64,000 nucleotides of DNA from Heligmosomoides polygyrus polygyrus (Eukaryota > Nematoda > Chromadorea > Rhabditida > Heligmosomidae). Shown one piece after another: positions 22,155 through 31,735 of this stretch (within the stretch, counting starts at the first letter, position 1; each line of letters starts with the position of its first letter). Under the pieces are notes generated by a model. That model was not told the DNA's origin. It was given only the letters and a program-made list of their open reading frames with translations, and made no database searches. A program made the position numbers and the translations under genes. The stretch spans positions 39,827,975-39,891,974 of the forward strand of contig OX377204.1 in assembly GCA_947396885.1 (NCBI GenBank), read 5' to 3'.

Positions 22155-23713
22155 CCAGAGAAGCACATTTAACGGTTAATAATTCAATGAATTTAACGAA
22201 TTAACGGCATTCTTCGTTAAAATCTGGCTTAACGACCTAACGCAAATTTTTAGAAATTTAACGGAATTTTCAACGGACTTTATTTCTCACTGACTTTATC
22301 ACTTTTACCCTTAGTCCTCAGAATAGTTGCAGGCCTCTTCCTCCCGATTAGGACAGATCCTGAAAAACTATTGAAATCAGCATGAATATTTTCATGTTTT
22401 CATGCCATTCTCATGTCTTTCATGGTGCATTTGCATTTCTGAAAGTAATGCATTTTGGGATCAGAAATTTCTTCACCAAACCCCCAAGCACGTCAACGAA
22501 TCCGCAAAGATACTGATATAACCTCATCGTAAGATATGCCTCACATCACTTGGTGTTGCTTATCTTAGAATATGCTGTTTGTTGCGATCAAAACTGTTGC
22601 GCTCTGCGACTCGAACCCGCACATCATGCTTTCCGGGCAGCAATGCTACGCTTTACACCACCGGCGCTGTTTCACCGCACGTAACATCCGCAACATTCTC
22701 GAAGCGCGTCAGCACTCACCGTGATAACGGGATGAGCCGACGGCTGATATCAGTATGGAACCGGTAAAGCTGAACGCCTTACCAGTAACAATGTGACAGG
22801 TGAGAGCTGATGCGCTTCGAGGATATCGCGTATGTTACATGCGATCAAACAGATGCCATTGGTGTAAGGCGCAGCATCGCTGCCCGGAAAGCAGAAGGTG
22901 TGGGTTCGAGTCCCGCCTGGCGTAACAGCTTTGATCGCAACAAAACATCCTTTAACAGCATGTAGCCTCTATATTAATCGCTCCAGGCTTCAGCAAATTT
23001 GTTAAAACATTATCTTAGGACAGGTTTGCTCGCCACCAGGAATGACAAGAATTTGGAAAGCTTTTTTCCCAATCGTTAGCACGTTCACGACGTGTCACAC
23101 CCTTTCGGCAGTGTGGGATGTGTAACACGATGTCGTGTCACGGTCCCGACGTTGACAAAAAATGGATTTTGATCCCGCGCAAAAGACACGCGAAAATCGT
23201 GCGTTCGACATCGAGTTAACATTGTACTGATAGGCTTTTAGTTGTATTTTTGGCAACTCTTTCTGTACTTAGTGCACTGCGCACATCGAGATTGTATATG
23301 TTCGAAGAACATATAACGGTTTTGGAAAGGGCTAGGAAGGGGGAACTCCGGGGTCTGCTGATCGCGCATTTTAAATGGATTGCCGGTGTGATGCGGGCAC
23401 CAGCCCACTGAGAACCGTTACTTGAATGATAATTCCGTACCTGTTCTTATTCCACACCCTGTAGATAATTTATTGCTAAGGCCTTGTTTATGTTGCTGTC
23501 CACACTTTGTTGATAATGAATAGTTTTCTTTACATTGTACTCCATTCCTTAAACTTTAGGTATTGAAGTTCTAACATATAACGTTCCCCTTGATTTTTCT
23601 CACTTGAAATAATAGTTTGCAGCTAATTGCATTTTTAACGAAATTTAACGAAAATTTCCGTTAGAAAATTTCGTTAAAAAATTTCACGCACAGAACTTCG
23701 TGTGCACCCATGG
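22155..23713. mobile_element. Decayed hAT-family element, sibling of 48088-49543 in opposite orientation
   Basis: The ends are GTTAAAT-rich: CACATTTAACGGTTAATAAT at the left, and TTAACGAAATTTAACGAAAA then CGTGTGCACCC at the right. Inner blocks match 48480-48740 in reverse, for example GTCACGGTCCCGACGTTG and CACACCCTTTCGGCAGTGTG. The terminal CAGGGG is lost on both sides. No transposase reading remains. A pair of SINE-like tRNA-headed units (22565-22960) sits inside. Confidence 0.65.
22565..22960. repeat. Head-to-head pair of tRNA-derived SINE units
   Basis: Two copies of one tRNA-like unit face in opposite directions. The right one reads GCCATTGGTGTAAGGCGCAG (box A-like), GGGTTCGAGTCCCGCC (box B) and TTTGATCGCAACAAAACATC. 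The left one is the complement (GGACTCGAACCC-type, here CGACTCGAACCCGC). The family matches the tRNA-headed SINE at 29831-30204. The first unit could form much of a cloverleaf with its partner removed, but there is no reason to call a functional tRNA. Confidence 0.65.
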
Positions 23714-23991
23714 TTTCAACTCCATAGCTAGTTCGCGCACAAGTAGTTGGGCCTGACTGTACATAGATTGTGGAATTGCTTTCGCTCTTCGTCAAAGGTG
23801 AAGACTAGTCGACCTCTAGTTCCACAATCCACCACCCTACTCCCTTCCCATGGTTTGAAGTAAACTTTCCGGGCACTAGAGACAGTGCTCCTCGCCTATC
23901 TCGAAAGACCAGCGACGACAGCAGGTGATGTGCAGCACGCATTTTTCTCAGGTATACGTTTCACAGGGACCAAACGTTGTTAATAACTCAC

Positions 23992-24182
23992 CTTCAACGA
24001 CGACCTTGCAATGACTAGTTTGAACTCCGAAACTGTTAGCCACTGTGCACGAGAACATTGCATTATCAGCAAGAGTAGTACATTCCACCCGCAGAATTGT
24101 GACGCCATCTTCAGAAATGATGGTGTAGTTTCTGAAAGGCTTTTGACTTACCAAACGCTTACGCTCCCATTGAGTTATGTTC
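23992..24182 (-). CDS. Ig-domain gene, exon 8 of the visible chain (second half of third I-set domain)
   Basis: This exon encodes RNITQWERKRLVSQKPFRN, YTIISEDGVTILRVECTTL, then ADNAMFSCTVANSFG and the G strand HCKVVVEG. The C of MFSC is the second conserved Ig cysteine and the D-A-x-F-x-C pattern is canonical. Entry phase is 2 (fits exon 7) and exit phase is 1 with a strong donor, G/GTGAGTT. The acceptor reads TTTTCGAG, with G at -3, which is unusual for worms. No stop codon follows in frame before the donor, so the gene continues toward lower coordinates. I could not find the next exon, and the following sequence is the hAT remnant. Confidence 0.85.
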
Positions 24183-24264
24183 CTCGAAAATAGAAAGTGT
24201 TTCGAATGCAACGCGCAAATCTCGACCTCATTGTACTTCGAAGATAATTTTAACAATCGCCTAC

Positions 24265-24359
24265 CTCCTCATATCGACAAGATTTCCATCCTTCTCCCAT
24301 GTCACGGCTGGAAGTGGTTGTCCAGTAAATGTGCACTTCAGCTGTATGTTCTCATTTGT
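24265..24359 (-). CDS. Ig-domain gene, exon 7 (first half of third I-set domain)
   Basis: It encodes TNENIQLKCTFTGQPLPAVT then WEKDGNLVDMR: strand B cysteine in LKC, the G-P-L-P turn, and the invariant core tryptophan. The pattern C-x-F-x-G-x-P-x-P-x-V-x-W is classic I-set. It enters in phase 0 after TTATTTTCAAG and leaves in phase 2 at AG/GTAGGC. The 53-bp and 82-bp introns on either side are typical nematode size. Confidence 0.87.
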
Positions 24360-24412
24360 CTTGAAAATAACAGTCAATGTCAATATAAGTCAAAGTCTCG
24401 TGTTTAAACTAC

Positions 24413-24531
24413 CTTCGAGTAGATTTGGGCAGGCATTGTTACGATAAACACAGGAGGCTGACCCGTTGCAGAAGACGCGGTGCTATACTCCGATAGGCTT
24501 GGCGTAGGTGATTCCTGCCGAAGTGAAGAGT
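24413..24531 (-). CDS. Ig-domain gene, exon 6 (Ser-rich linker and A strand of third Ig domain)
   Basis: It encodes DSSLRQESPTPSLSEYSTAS, then ATGQPPVFIVTMPAQIYSK, a linker followed by the PPxF start of an I-set domain. Two acceptors are possible in TTACAG/GTAG/AC. The downstream one (exon start 24531) gives phase 1, which matches exon 5. The upstream one (24535) gives phase 0 and would need another exon. SPTP and SLSEYS are possible phosphorylation sites (inference). It exits in phase 0 at AAG/GTAGTT. The preceding intron is about 11.5 kb. Confidence 0.8.
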
Positions 24532-24535
24532 CTAC

Positions 24536-25006
24536 CTGTAAGTTGCATTTTCCCGTTTTACTGTTCTTACAGCGATGCTATGTCTTAGCTTCCTGATAAA
24601 AAGTAGAATGCAGAAGTCTTGGCGATATCAAAAAACATGCGCAGACGTTACGATAAACCATCACGCGCGCAGGCACCGTACTTACACTGCATCATTTATA
24701 CCACGTTTACACACTTTCCTACCCGTCAGTTCTGTTTTGTATCCCAACATTTTTGAAGTGTAGTTCTTTGTATGTAAAACATCTTGAGTTTTCATTCCGC
24801 GATGGTAATGATAACAATAAAGCAGATAGCAGCGTAGCCACTTATAATCTAGAGGAACCTTTCTGAATCCGTTTGTGCTACCGTTTGAAGATTAAAAAAT
24901 GACACTGACCAGAACATGCTCGCAATCCGGATTACAATCACGGAGCTAAGCAAATGAAGGAAACCGCAGCGTGGCTTAACTAATTTACCGATGTTAACGT
25001 ATTTCG
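24536..25006. other. Intron sequence, nothing recognised
   Basis: This is the 3' end of the 11.5-kb intron. No repeat or additional exon was recognised. The last 13 bases (24994-25006, TTAACGTATTTCG) are the left target duplication of the split SINE. Confidence 0.45.
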
Positions 25007-25066
25007 ACGAGCGCGTGTAGCGCAGTCGGAGGAGGCGCCGAGTGTCGCCTGCACCCGATACCAGTG
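25007..25066 (+). repeat. SINE-1, 5' half of a copy split by a 2.6-kb insertion
   Basis: GCGCGTGTAGCGCAGTCGG followed by GTGCACCCGATACCAG is the tRNA-like head of the SINE seen complete at 37271-37568. The other half is 27650-27892. The pair is framed by the direct repeat TTAACGTATTTCG (24994-25006 and 27893-27905), proving that both halves were one insertion. Confidence 0.85.
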
Positions 25067-26222
25067 GCCGTATTCATTAACGTTCCCGGGAACGTTCAAG
25101 GCTTCCCGCGGGAAGCGACCGGGCCGGGAGGCAAAAGTTCGTATTCACGAACATGCCGGGAAGCAACAGGAGCCTCCCGCGCCGATGGCGGGAGGATCCC
25201 GGCCTACCCTAATCTTCAGCACACCACCTCATTGACGTCGGGAAGCCGTCAATGAGGTGGTGTGTTGAATCGCAAGCAATAGGATTTCGATGGCGATTTT
25301 GCTACCGAAAGTCGTCTTCACGGGGGGTTATCTTCGCCATATGTCTCCTAACGTCTTCCTGGGCTATCTTCTGAGGAGGGGGGGGGGGGGAGGAAGGGAG
25401 GTCCGGACTCTGTCGCTTACTTGATTGGAAAGAAATCACATAATTGATCTGAAACATTGACAGTGAGTGGCTCTTTCGTCGATGCGTCACGCACTCTATT
25501 TCTACGGGATATTGCGATACCACTTCTTATCCTTTTCCGTTGTCAGTCGGTGGACATTTTACGAGCACGTTCTGCGTGGAAAAGAAGACATCGTCAGCGA
25601 AATAGGATTGAACTTCGTAGTGAACAACAACAAAATAAAAATATAACTGAAGGCATGTGTAAAATTAGAAATTATTTCTTCAATAATAAAGTAGTCCAAA
25701 TTATGAAAAAGTGAGTAAAGTAAAAGTAAAAGTATGCAAACTGTTATCACAACCTGCAGCCTCAATCCTTCAGCCATTTTTTCTTTTAGTCTGTCTTCGT
25801 CTCATATTTAGAGAATATGGAGGAACACTTTAACCTAATGGTCACACGTCCAACGCCGTGCGCTGCGTCCTGGGTGCGCCGTGCACGCAGAGATATCGTA
25901 GAAATCGAAGAAAAGAGTGAAAGGACAGAAGGCCACGAAGGTGACTACACCAACAACGGGCATTTCCAAACGGCGATCTATGAAAATATGTAGACACCAA
26001 AGAAAATGTCATCTCGCATATTATATGCAACTGTTTCGACCTTTAAAGACGTTCGAAAGTCAGACACGCTGACGTATGGGCCAAATCATCGAGGATGTCC
26101 TCCAGGATGGCAAAGCTTGTACGATGCGCTTATGAGACCTTTTAAACAATGAACTGGCTTGTTCCGCATGCCATGTCACACCGCTTCGATGATATTACTG
26201 ATCGTGAGAGCTGGAGGGTGTA

Positions 26223-26534
26223 GGGTATCCTAAGAATAATCTTAACATGCTGTATAGTGCTGACTTTCTACTACTCTTCGAGGTTCCACGGCTGCAGTGT
26301 GTTCCACTTAATTACTTGCGGCAAAGGTACCCTTTCAGTCATATGATAGAGGATAAAGGGAGAAGGCGATTCCAGCTGACAATGGTGGTGCGTTTGTAAT
26401 GCTAGGTCTTGGGTCTTCTTTATTAAAAATTTAAATGGTGCAGCTATAAATTACATCCAATTAACTTCCCATGGCGCGTATTGCAAAACATACAGATTCA
26501 AAGAGCTTTTGCTAAGATTATTCTTAGAATACCC
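26223..26534. mobile_element. 312-bp MITE with GGGTATCCTAAGAATAATC ends, TA target
   Basis: GGGTATCCTAAGAATAATCT and AGATTATTCTTAGAATACCC form inverted ends, flanked by TA on both sides (26221-26222 and 26535-26536). No ORF. It is probably a Tc1/mariner-derived MITE. Confidence 0.75.
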
Positions 26535-27167
26535 TAGGGTAGAGACAAATATAGGTGAATAGGAATTCAATGAATCTTGTCTACCTGCAAGAGTGGAATA
26601 TCAGCATTTCAATTGCTTCTATAAGGTCATTTAGGTTGCTTTACGCATCCATCCTCGTGTTTGGCCTCTTTAACTTCAAAATAAGCAAAAGTTTTAAATT
26701 GCAATTTGTGAAAATCTATAAACTGATCTAAATCTAAAATGATCTATAAACGAGTAGCTTCTTAAGCTCTCCTTGTCCTCTCCAGGCACTGAAGAAGGTT
26801 CTGCCGGAACATCAGTCGAGTGGAGTGGCAAGAGATTGTATTACAAAATAATCTTGGTTTCTCTATTGGGGATCGCGCCACTTTTGTCCCCGACAAGTTC
26901 TTCAAAATACTTTTAAAATGGTAAGAGATGGCACATAACTTAACAGCTCATGAATTTCTGATATTCTGTTGAGATCCGAACAATTTCAAGCCAGTTTTAA
27001 TTTTTGTTGCTTGTTCGGTATTCGTTTTTCCGTTATCCGGCGATTTTTAGGCAAAATTGTCCCTTAGCCGGGTCTTAAAATTTCGTTATTCGCTCATCCC
27101 TGGTTGAAACCTAGGCAATTTGAGAATTTGGTTTTTGAAATCTTGCAGTTCCCGCCTTCGCTGCGAA

Positions 27168-27512
27168 TCTAAGGCCGGGGGCATACTTCCATCGCGGCGA
27201 TGCCATCGCGATGCTCAGTTCATGGCCATTCCGCCGCACGCGGTCGAATAGTCAAAGGAAACTTCGCCGCGGCCGCCGCAACAGTGGCGGTCGGCATGCG
27301 CGATGGCTTCCCGCGCCTATCGCGGGCGTGGCATACTTTTTCGCGCCGCGCGCGGTGTTTAGCGTTGATCCTGGACGGATCGCCGTCGCGCTCCCTTGCA
27401 GTGCGATGGGCGATAAGACGAGTACAGAGAATTTCAAATTCTTTCGCGTCGCTCTGCAGAACTGATCGCCGCGATTCCATCGCGGCGACGGGAAGTATGC
27501 ACGAGGCCTAAC
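27168..27512. mobile_element. GC-rich hairpin element (Tourist-like), about 345 bp
   Basis: Left GGCCGGGGGCATACTTCCAT and right GGGAAGTATGCACGAGGCC are inverted, with TAA on both sides. The interior contains CGCGGCGA palindromes. The several long reading frames through it on both strands reflect the GC content. Confidence 0.65.
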
Positions 27513-27649
27513 TCGCGCGTCGCGGTCGCTCCCGCTTCCCGGCGGTTTATGAATACCTTCCGGGTTGCAGGAAGCCGGGAGCGGGATGCGGCGGGAGCGG
27601 GAAGGCATCGCCTGCTTTCCCGCTCCCGCCACGTCATGAATATGGCTAC

Positions 27650-27892
27650 AGGTTCCTGGTTCGGATTTCCCGCCCAGGCCAACCAAGCCTTCCATCCCTC
27701 CGGGGTCGGTTAATTGGTACACCAGATTTGTCTGGGAAGGACAAAGCGCTGACTTGTTCATCGATGACCACGGCTAGTCATTGTATGGCCAAATATGCAC
27801 TCAAATCGCCTCCGCGACATCCCGTAGAAGTAGAATGCGTGACGCATCCCAAAAGGGATTGAGCAACGCCGTCCTTTATCCTTATATTATGC
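27650..27892 (+). repeat. SINE-1, 3' half of the split copy
   Basis: It continues GGTTCCTGGTTCGGATTTCC through the conserved body (CTGGGAAGGACAAAGCGCTG, CATCCCGTAGAAGTAGAATG) to the tail GTCCTTTATCC, ending at the right target duplication 27893-27905. Confidence 0.85.
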
Positions 27893-28006
27893 TTAACGTA
27901 TTTCGCCTCGGCCTCTCAGCACAAAAAAATATCCACCTGGCTAAGAGTGGTCCAATGTTGTCCGGTGCAGCAAAATGGCGTATAGTTACAGATGTCGCAC
28001 CATTTA

Positions 28007-28719
28007 CAGGGTGCGTAAAAAGTATTGACGCACCTTCTTTTGTTTCAGCCCCCGCTTTCCTTTTCTATTTTCAAGGTTTTTGTGTGTTACTTTTGTTGTC
28101 CGTATTATGTTCAAAAAATAATTTGAGAAAACTGATGAAATATGATACCGTCGTCGCGACGGTGGTCCTTTCTTGGCTGTTATCAAAAGAAATGAAGACT
28201 TCACTAACAAAAAAAATTAGGCACTGTTCGAAACGATCGGTGAGAAAAGAGGTAAATAACCTAGAAGTCATCTACGGCTGGGTCATAACAGATGACGTTT
28301 CCAAGATGTCCAAGCGCGATAACGTTCAATTCCAAAATTGTCAATCTCTGTCCGAAAATAGCAAACAGACAACGGCGCGTAGGCCTTCATAGGCCAGCAC
28401 CGCTCAAACACGAATCCACTGAATTACTCTTTTTAGGCAATTTGGAGACTAATGTCTAAGCTACCTCCAACGGAGGTGACCAGCCGCTGGAGACTAGCGC
28501 GGGACGGAATCCACGTAGAGCTCCTGCGGCGCACCGCCGATGAGCTTCCCGTCCTTTTCGCTCCTTGCTTCACAATATAGGAGCCAATATCGATTATAAG
28601 TTATTCTATCGTGTTCGTAACATCCTTTTCCATATTTTGGAAGTGAACATGTTAAATCTTACAGTGCATCACTTTTCCACAACCGCCATTCACTGCGTCA
28701 ATACTTTTTGCGCACCCTG
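28007..28719. mobile_element. 713-bp Tc1/mariner-type MITE, TA target
   Basis: The inverted ends of about 25 bp begin CAGGGTGCGTAAAAAGTATT and end AATACTTTTTGCGCACCCTG. TA flanks both (28005-28006, 28720-28721). The long plus-strand reading frame that crosses its left boundary joins SINE, flank and MITE and is not a gene. Confidence 0.85.
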
Positions 28720-28789
28720 TATAGCATGTCAAAAATGACCCCCTCTCTTCTAAGGCAATAGCCTTGTCTTCCGACCATATTTATATCTC

Positions 28790-29118
28790 GCGGTCAACTT
28801 AAAGCATCCATAAATGTCCCTTTCTGTCGCATTTCATTCCATAACCAGAAGTTCAGCCTGGCGGCAGCCAAACGTCTGGTTGAGGACTCCGCCCGGAAAT
28901 AGAATGCACGTTGCGCTAAGCCTGCCGCATATCTTCTGGATCTGGACGTACGTTTATGACGCTTGTGTAACTTCCTCTTAATCCGGGGGCTTGTTGCATA
29001 ACATCTGTGACACGTCTGCTAAGTCCCGACGAACGTGTCACGACTTCCGTGGCACATCTTCTGCATCCCTACAAACAGGGCACGACGTCAGTGGCAGGTT
29101 TTCTGAGTCCCGTTGCAC
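28790..29118 (+). repeat. Degenerate satellite-like region (left part)
   Basis: Loose units such as GTCCCGACGAACGTGTCACGA, CATCTTCTGCATCCC and GAGTCCCGTTGCACGTTGGAC recur here and at 29433-29720. The region is interrupted by a SINE with target duplication GTTGGACGA. Confidence 0.5.
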
Positions 29119-29127
29119 GTTGGACGA

Positions 29128-29423
29128 TAAAGGATAAAAAGAAAAGGACGCCGTTACTCAATCCCTTTTGGGATGCGTCACGCATTCTACTTCTACGGAT
29201 GTCGTGGAGGCGATATAAATGCGTACTTGGCCATACAGTGACTTGCGGTGGCCAGCCGATGAACATGTCAGAGCGCTTTATCCTTCCCAGACACGTCTTG
29301 TATCAATTCACCGACCCCGGAGGGATGGAAGCCTTGGTTGGCTGGGCGGAAAATCCGAACCAGGAACCTGGTATCGGGTGAACACCTCCTCGGGCCTACT
29401 CCTACTGCGCTACACACGCCCAT
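29128..29423 (-). repeat. SINE-1, full-length copy (minus strand) with 9-bp target duplication
   Basis: This is the reverse of the 37271-37568 unit, about 296 bp. Its tail is at the left (TAAAGGATAAAAAG) and its head at the right (CTACTGCGCTACACACGC). It is flanked by GTTGGACGA at 29119-29127 and 29424-29432. Confidence 0.88.
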
Positions 29424-29432
29424 GTTGGACGA

Positions 29433-29720
29433 AACTGGGAAAAAATACTGGCCCCCATCACTGCCCCCGCCCCCACCTTTACTGACCCCTTAACTGGTCC
29501 TGCTTACCACTCCTCGCTTCAATGGTCCTTCCTACGGGGCCTTCTTCACTGGTCTCACTCTTACTGGTCCCCTCTTATTGGCCCGCTTACTCTTCTGAGT
29601 CCCTACGCACGTTGGGCGACGTCTACGGCACGTCCTCAGAGCCCTCAAGCGCGTTGGACACCTTCTGCGGCACATCGGACTGGCAACGTGACCCACGGAT
29701 TAAGCGAATTTCACGTCGAA
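29433..29720 (+). repeat. Degenerate satellite-like region (right part)
   Basis: About ten imperfect units of ACTGGYCC with TCTT or CTT spacers (29440-29585) are followed by GAGTCCCTACGCACGTTGGGC and similar phrases. The function is unknown. Confidence 0.45.
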
Positions 29721-29830
29721 TTGGACACTATTCTAAGCTAGCCTAGGGCTTTTCAAATCAAAGCGAACTCTTCCAAATCGAAGTGAGTTTTTCTGCATTA
29801 AACTAGAAACTCTCCAAAAATGTTAGAATA

Positions 29831-30204
29831 TTATGTTATGTTATATTAACTTGGCAACAAAACATCGTTGTGACAGCTTACAACCTCGATACCAGCCAAT
29901 TGAGGCTTAAAGAAACTGATTTGAATTGTTTCTATCAAGACCATCAGCTTAACTGGTCCCATGCTGATATCAGCGGCCAGCTCATCCCGGATACGGGTGG
30001 GTGCTGATCGGTCCCACGAGGTGTGGATGTTGCGTTCGATCAAACGGCGCCGGTGGTGTAATGGCAAAGAGCATTCTCGCCCGGTCAGAGAGAGGTGCGG
30101 GTTCGAGTCCCGCCTGGCGCTAGAAGTTTTGATCGCAACAAAACATCGTTGTGACAGCTTACAACCTCGATACCAGCCAATTGAGGCTTAAAGAAACTGA
30201 TTTG
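29831..30204 (+). repeat. SINE-2 (tRNA-headed) with terminal direct repeats and 13-bp target duplication
   Basis: Flanked by AAATGTTAGAATA at 29818-29830 and 30205-30217. A roughly 70-bp sequence starting CAACAAAACATCGTTGTGAC and ending AAAGAAACTGATTTGAA occurs at both ends (29858-29927 and 30137-30204). The middle carries the tRNA-like segment 30047-30120. This looks like a tandem dimer with the first head lost. Relatives are at 22565-22960. Confidence 0.75.
30047..30120 (+). other. tRNA-like segment inside SINE-2
   Basis: A 74-nt segment with a 7-bp acceptor stem (GCGCCGG with CTGGCGC, one G-U), a perfect T arm (GCGGG TTCGAGT CCCGC) and a box A-like TGGTGTAATGG. The anticodon stem has only four good pairs and the loop would read CCCGGTC, lacking the universal U33. 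A retroposed relic is therefore more likely than a working tRNA. Confidence 0.6.
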
Positions 30205-30879
30205 AAATGTTAGAATAATTTTTTGCTCGAGGAGAATTTTAGTATAACTTTCTTTGAAGTTTTAGTTTACTTCCCAAATGAGAGAACAAATAGTTCGAAA
30301 TTTTGTAAACATTTTATTTTTTGAGAAAAAACACTGATTTGACTCTTCTTTTAAAGAGCAAGAAGGCGATCATTTTCCATTGCCAAAACAGAGGCTGCGC
30401 CGTGCCCCTTTACGAAACATCGCGATATTTATTCTATTGACAGTAAAATTTCTGTTTGCATGCAGTCCCACGCCTGCAAACGGTGTAACATAAACAGCTG
30501 CAGAAACCACACATATCCTAACTTTCTTGCTGCATGCAAGCAGTAGTTACAGTATCAATCAAATAAACATTGCGACTTGCTTTTCGAGTGCGCTGCGCCA
30601 TCCAGTCTTTTAAGGTATTACATAATTGCTGCCTTGTTGCGCTCTGAATCAAGATTTAATTTATTGTTTTTTCTCAAAAAAATAAAATATTTACAAAATT
30701 GTTCCACATCTTGGGGAATGTAAACTGAAAATTTTCAAAGAAAGTTCTACCATATTTTTCTTGAACGAAAAATTTTTCTAACTATCTTAGTGAGTCTGAA
30801 GTTTAACCTTTCTAAAGGTCATTTTAATTTGGAAGAGTGCGCTTTTCATCTACATATCTGTTCTCCTGTATCGGTGAAA

Positions 30880-31058
30880 TGGTACAAAACGTGTCTTGAA
30901 AGGATAAAGCACTAACTTTCTCATCGAATGGTCACCGCAAGTCATTCCATAGACCAAATACGCATTCATATTGCCTCAGCAATATTCCTAGATCCAGAAT
31001 GTATGACACATTCCTAAAGGGATTGATTAACGCCGTCGTTTATCCTTTTTTCCTGTTT
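30880..31058 (+). repeat. SINE-1, old 5'-truncated copy
   Basis: The segments ATGGTCACCGCAAGTCATTC, CAAATACGCATTCATATTGC and AAGGGATTGATTAACGCCGT then TTTATCC follow the SINE-1 body with many substitutions. Confidence 0.7.
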
Positions 31059-31259
31059 TATAATAATTAGACGCTTCTCTCCAAATACTTGAGCTGATGA
31101 CGTCAGTAAGGACTCGGCTATCGCTGATATCGTGCAGCCACCAGTTAACGTCTGAGTAAAAAAGTTATGCAACGAGACATCTTATTGAGTGCCCGACTGA
31201 GAAGTCGACATTACTCTGCCAGCTGACTTCGGAAAAGATGGTATCTAAGTGTTACCAAC

Positions 31260-31735
31260 AAACCACGAAGGTGCCGACCTCGAAGAAGAAGAGCAGCTCC
31301 ACAGACTGCTCTCAATAGCGTCCGATGCGCTTGTCTTCACACAGGGTAATAGCCTTGGGCGAACTGTCAACAAAAGAGGATGAGGTATCATCCAGGAACC
31401 GGATTCATCAACGACTTACAGCAATTTAACGGAGAAAATACAGCCGAAATCCCTGATAGCGCAGCTTATCAAGCGAAAGGTGAAGCATTTCGCCGAGCTA
31501 TCTGGGATTTCGGCCGTATTTTCTCTGTTAAACTGCTGTAAGTCGTTGGTGAATCCGGCCTCATCCGGATTTTGACAGCTAGTACGGTTTCGTAGCTCGA
31601 TTTGCCACCTTTGATGGCATACAACTCACACCTCGCGCCTTCTGGTGGAGCAGCATTGTTAAGCACAGAAGGAAGTGCACCTCGCTTTCCGCGATTTGCA
31701 GAAGCTCTTTGATCGCATACCGCGTCATGCCGTGT
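31260..31735 (+). pseudogene. Older non-LTR reverse transcriptase fragment (left half)
   Basis: Nucleotide blocks match the younger element at 33660-33945 in order: GAAGAAGAAGAGCAG.TCC, CGTCCGATGCGCTTG, GTACGGTTTCGTAGCT, CATACCGCGTCATGCCGTGTGGTAA. Translation is full of stops. A 160-bp hairpin (31399-31558) is inserted in it, and SINE-1 sequence begins at 31736. Its right half is at 35088-35340. Confidence 0.75.
31399..31558. mobile_element. 160-bp hairpin MITE
   Basis: CCGGATTCATCAACGACTTA through GAAATCCCTGATAGC is mirrored by GCTATCTGGGATTTCGGCC through TAAGTCGTTGGTGAATCCGG, leaving a loop of about 35 nt. It is inserted in the old RT fragment. Confidence 0.8.

Larger units (their letters stand above)
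25067..27649. mobile_element. 2.6-kb element with GC-rich inverted ends (GGCCGTATTCAT), inserted in SINE-1
   Basis: The left end GGCCGTATTCATTAACGT and right end ACGTCATGAATATGGCT are complementary with a few mismatches. Both subterminal regions repeat TATTCA..CCGGGAAGC words and are rich in CCCGCGGG. The middle (25300-27160) is not GC-rich and contains a SINE tail fragment (25480-25530), a small MITE (26223-26534), a decayed hAT-like end near 27100 and a GC hairpin (27168-27512). No transposase is recognisable. The start GGCC is shared with the Tourist-like hairpins. Confidence 0.6.
29740..30852. mobile_element. AT-rich TIR element split by a SINE
   Basis: The outer arms (29740-29830 and about 30775-30852) and inner arms (30218-30330 and 30655-30775) are complementary. 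Examples are CTTCCAAAT.GAAGTGAG against CAGACTCACT...ATTTGGAAGAG, and TTTTGTAAACATTTTATTTTTTGAG against its inverse. The intact element would be about 740 bp. Related AT-rich sequence lies at 40430-40640. No ORF. Confidence 0.65.

Noticed and set aside
24132..24151. GTAAGT...TTTCAG micro-intron (20 nt) inside exon 8
   Set aside because: Far below the minimal nematode intron length. Keeping it maintains the frame (LVSQKPF) of a normal Ig domain.
27781..28392. 203-codon plus-strand reading
   Set aside because: It runs through a SINE tail, flank and a TA-flanked MITE with defined borders at 28007-28719, so it is a chance frame.
30047..30120. Functional tRNA gene
   Set aside because: Abnormal anticodon loop without U33, and the segment lies inside a SINE with target duplication. 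I kept it only as a tRNA-like relic.
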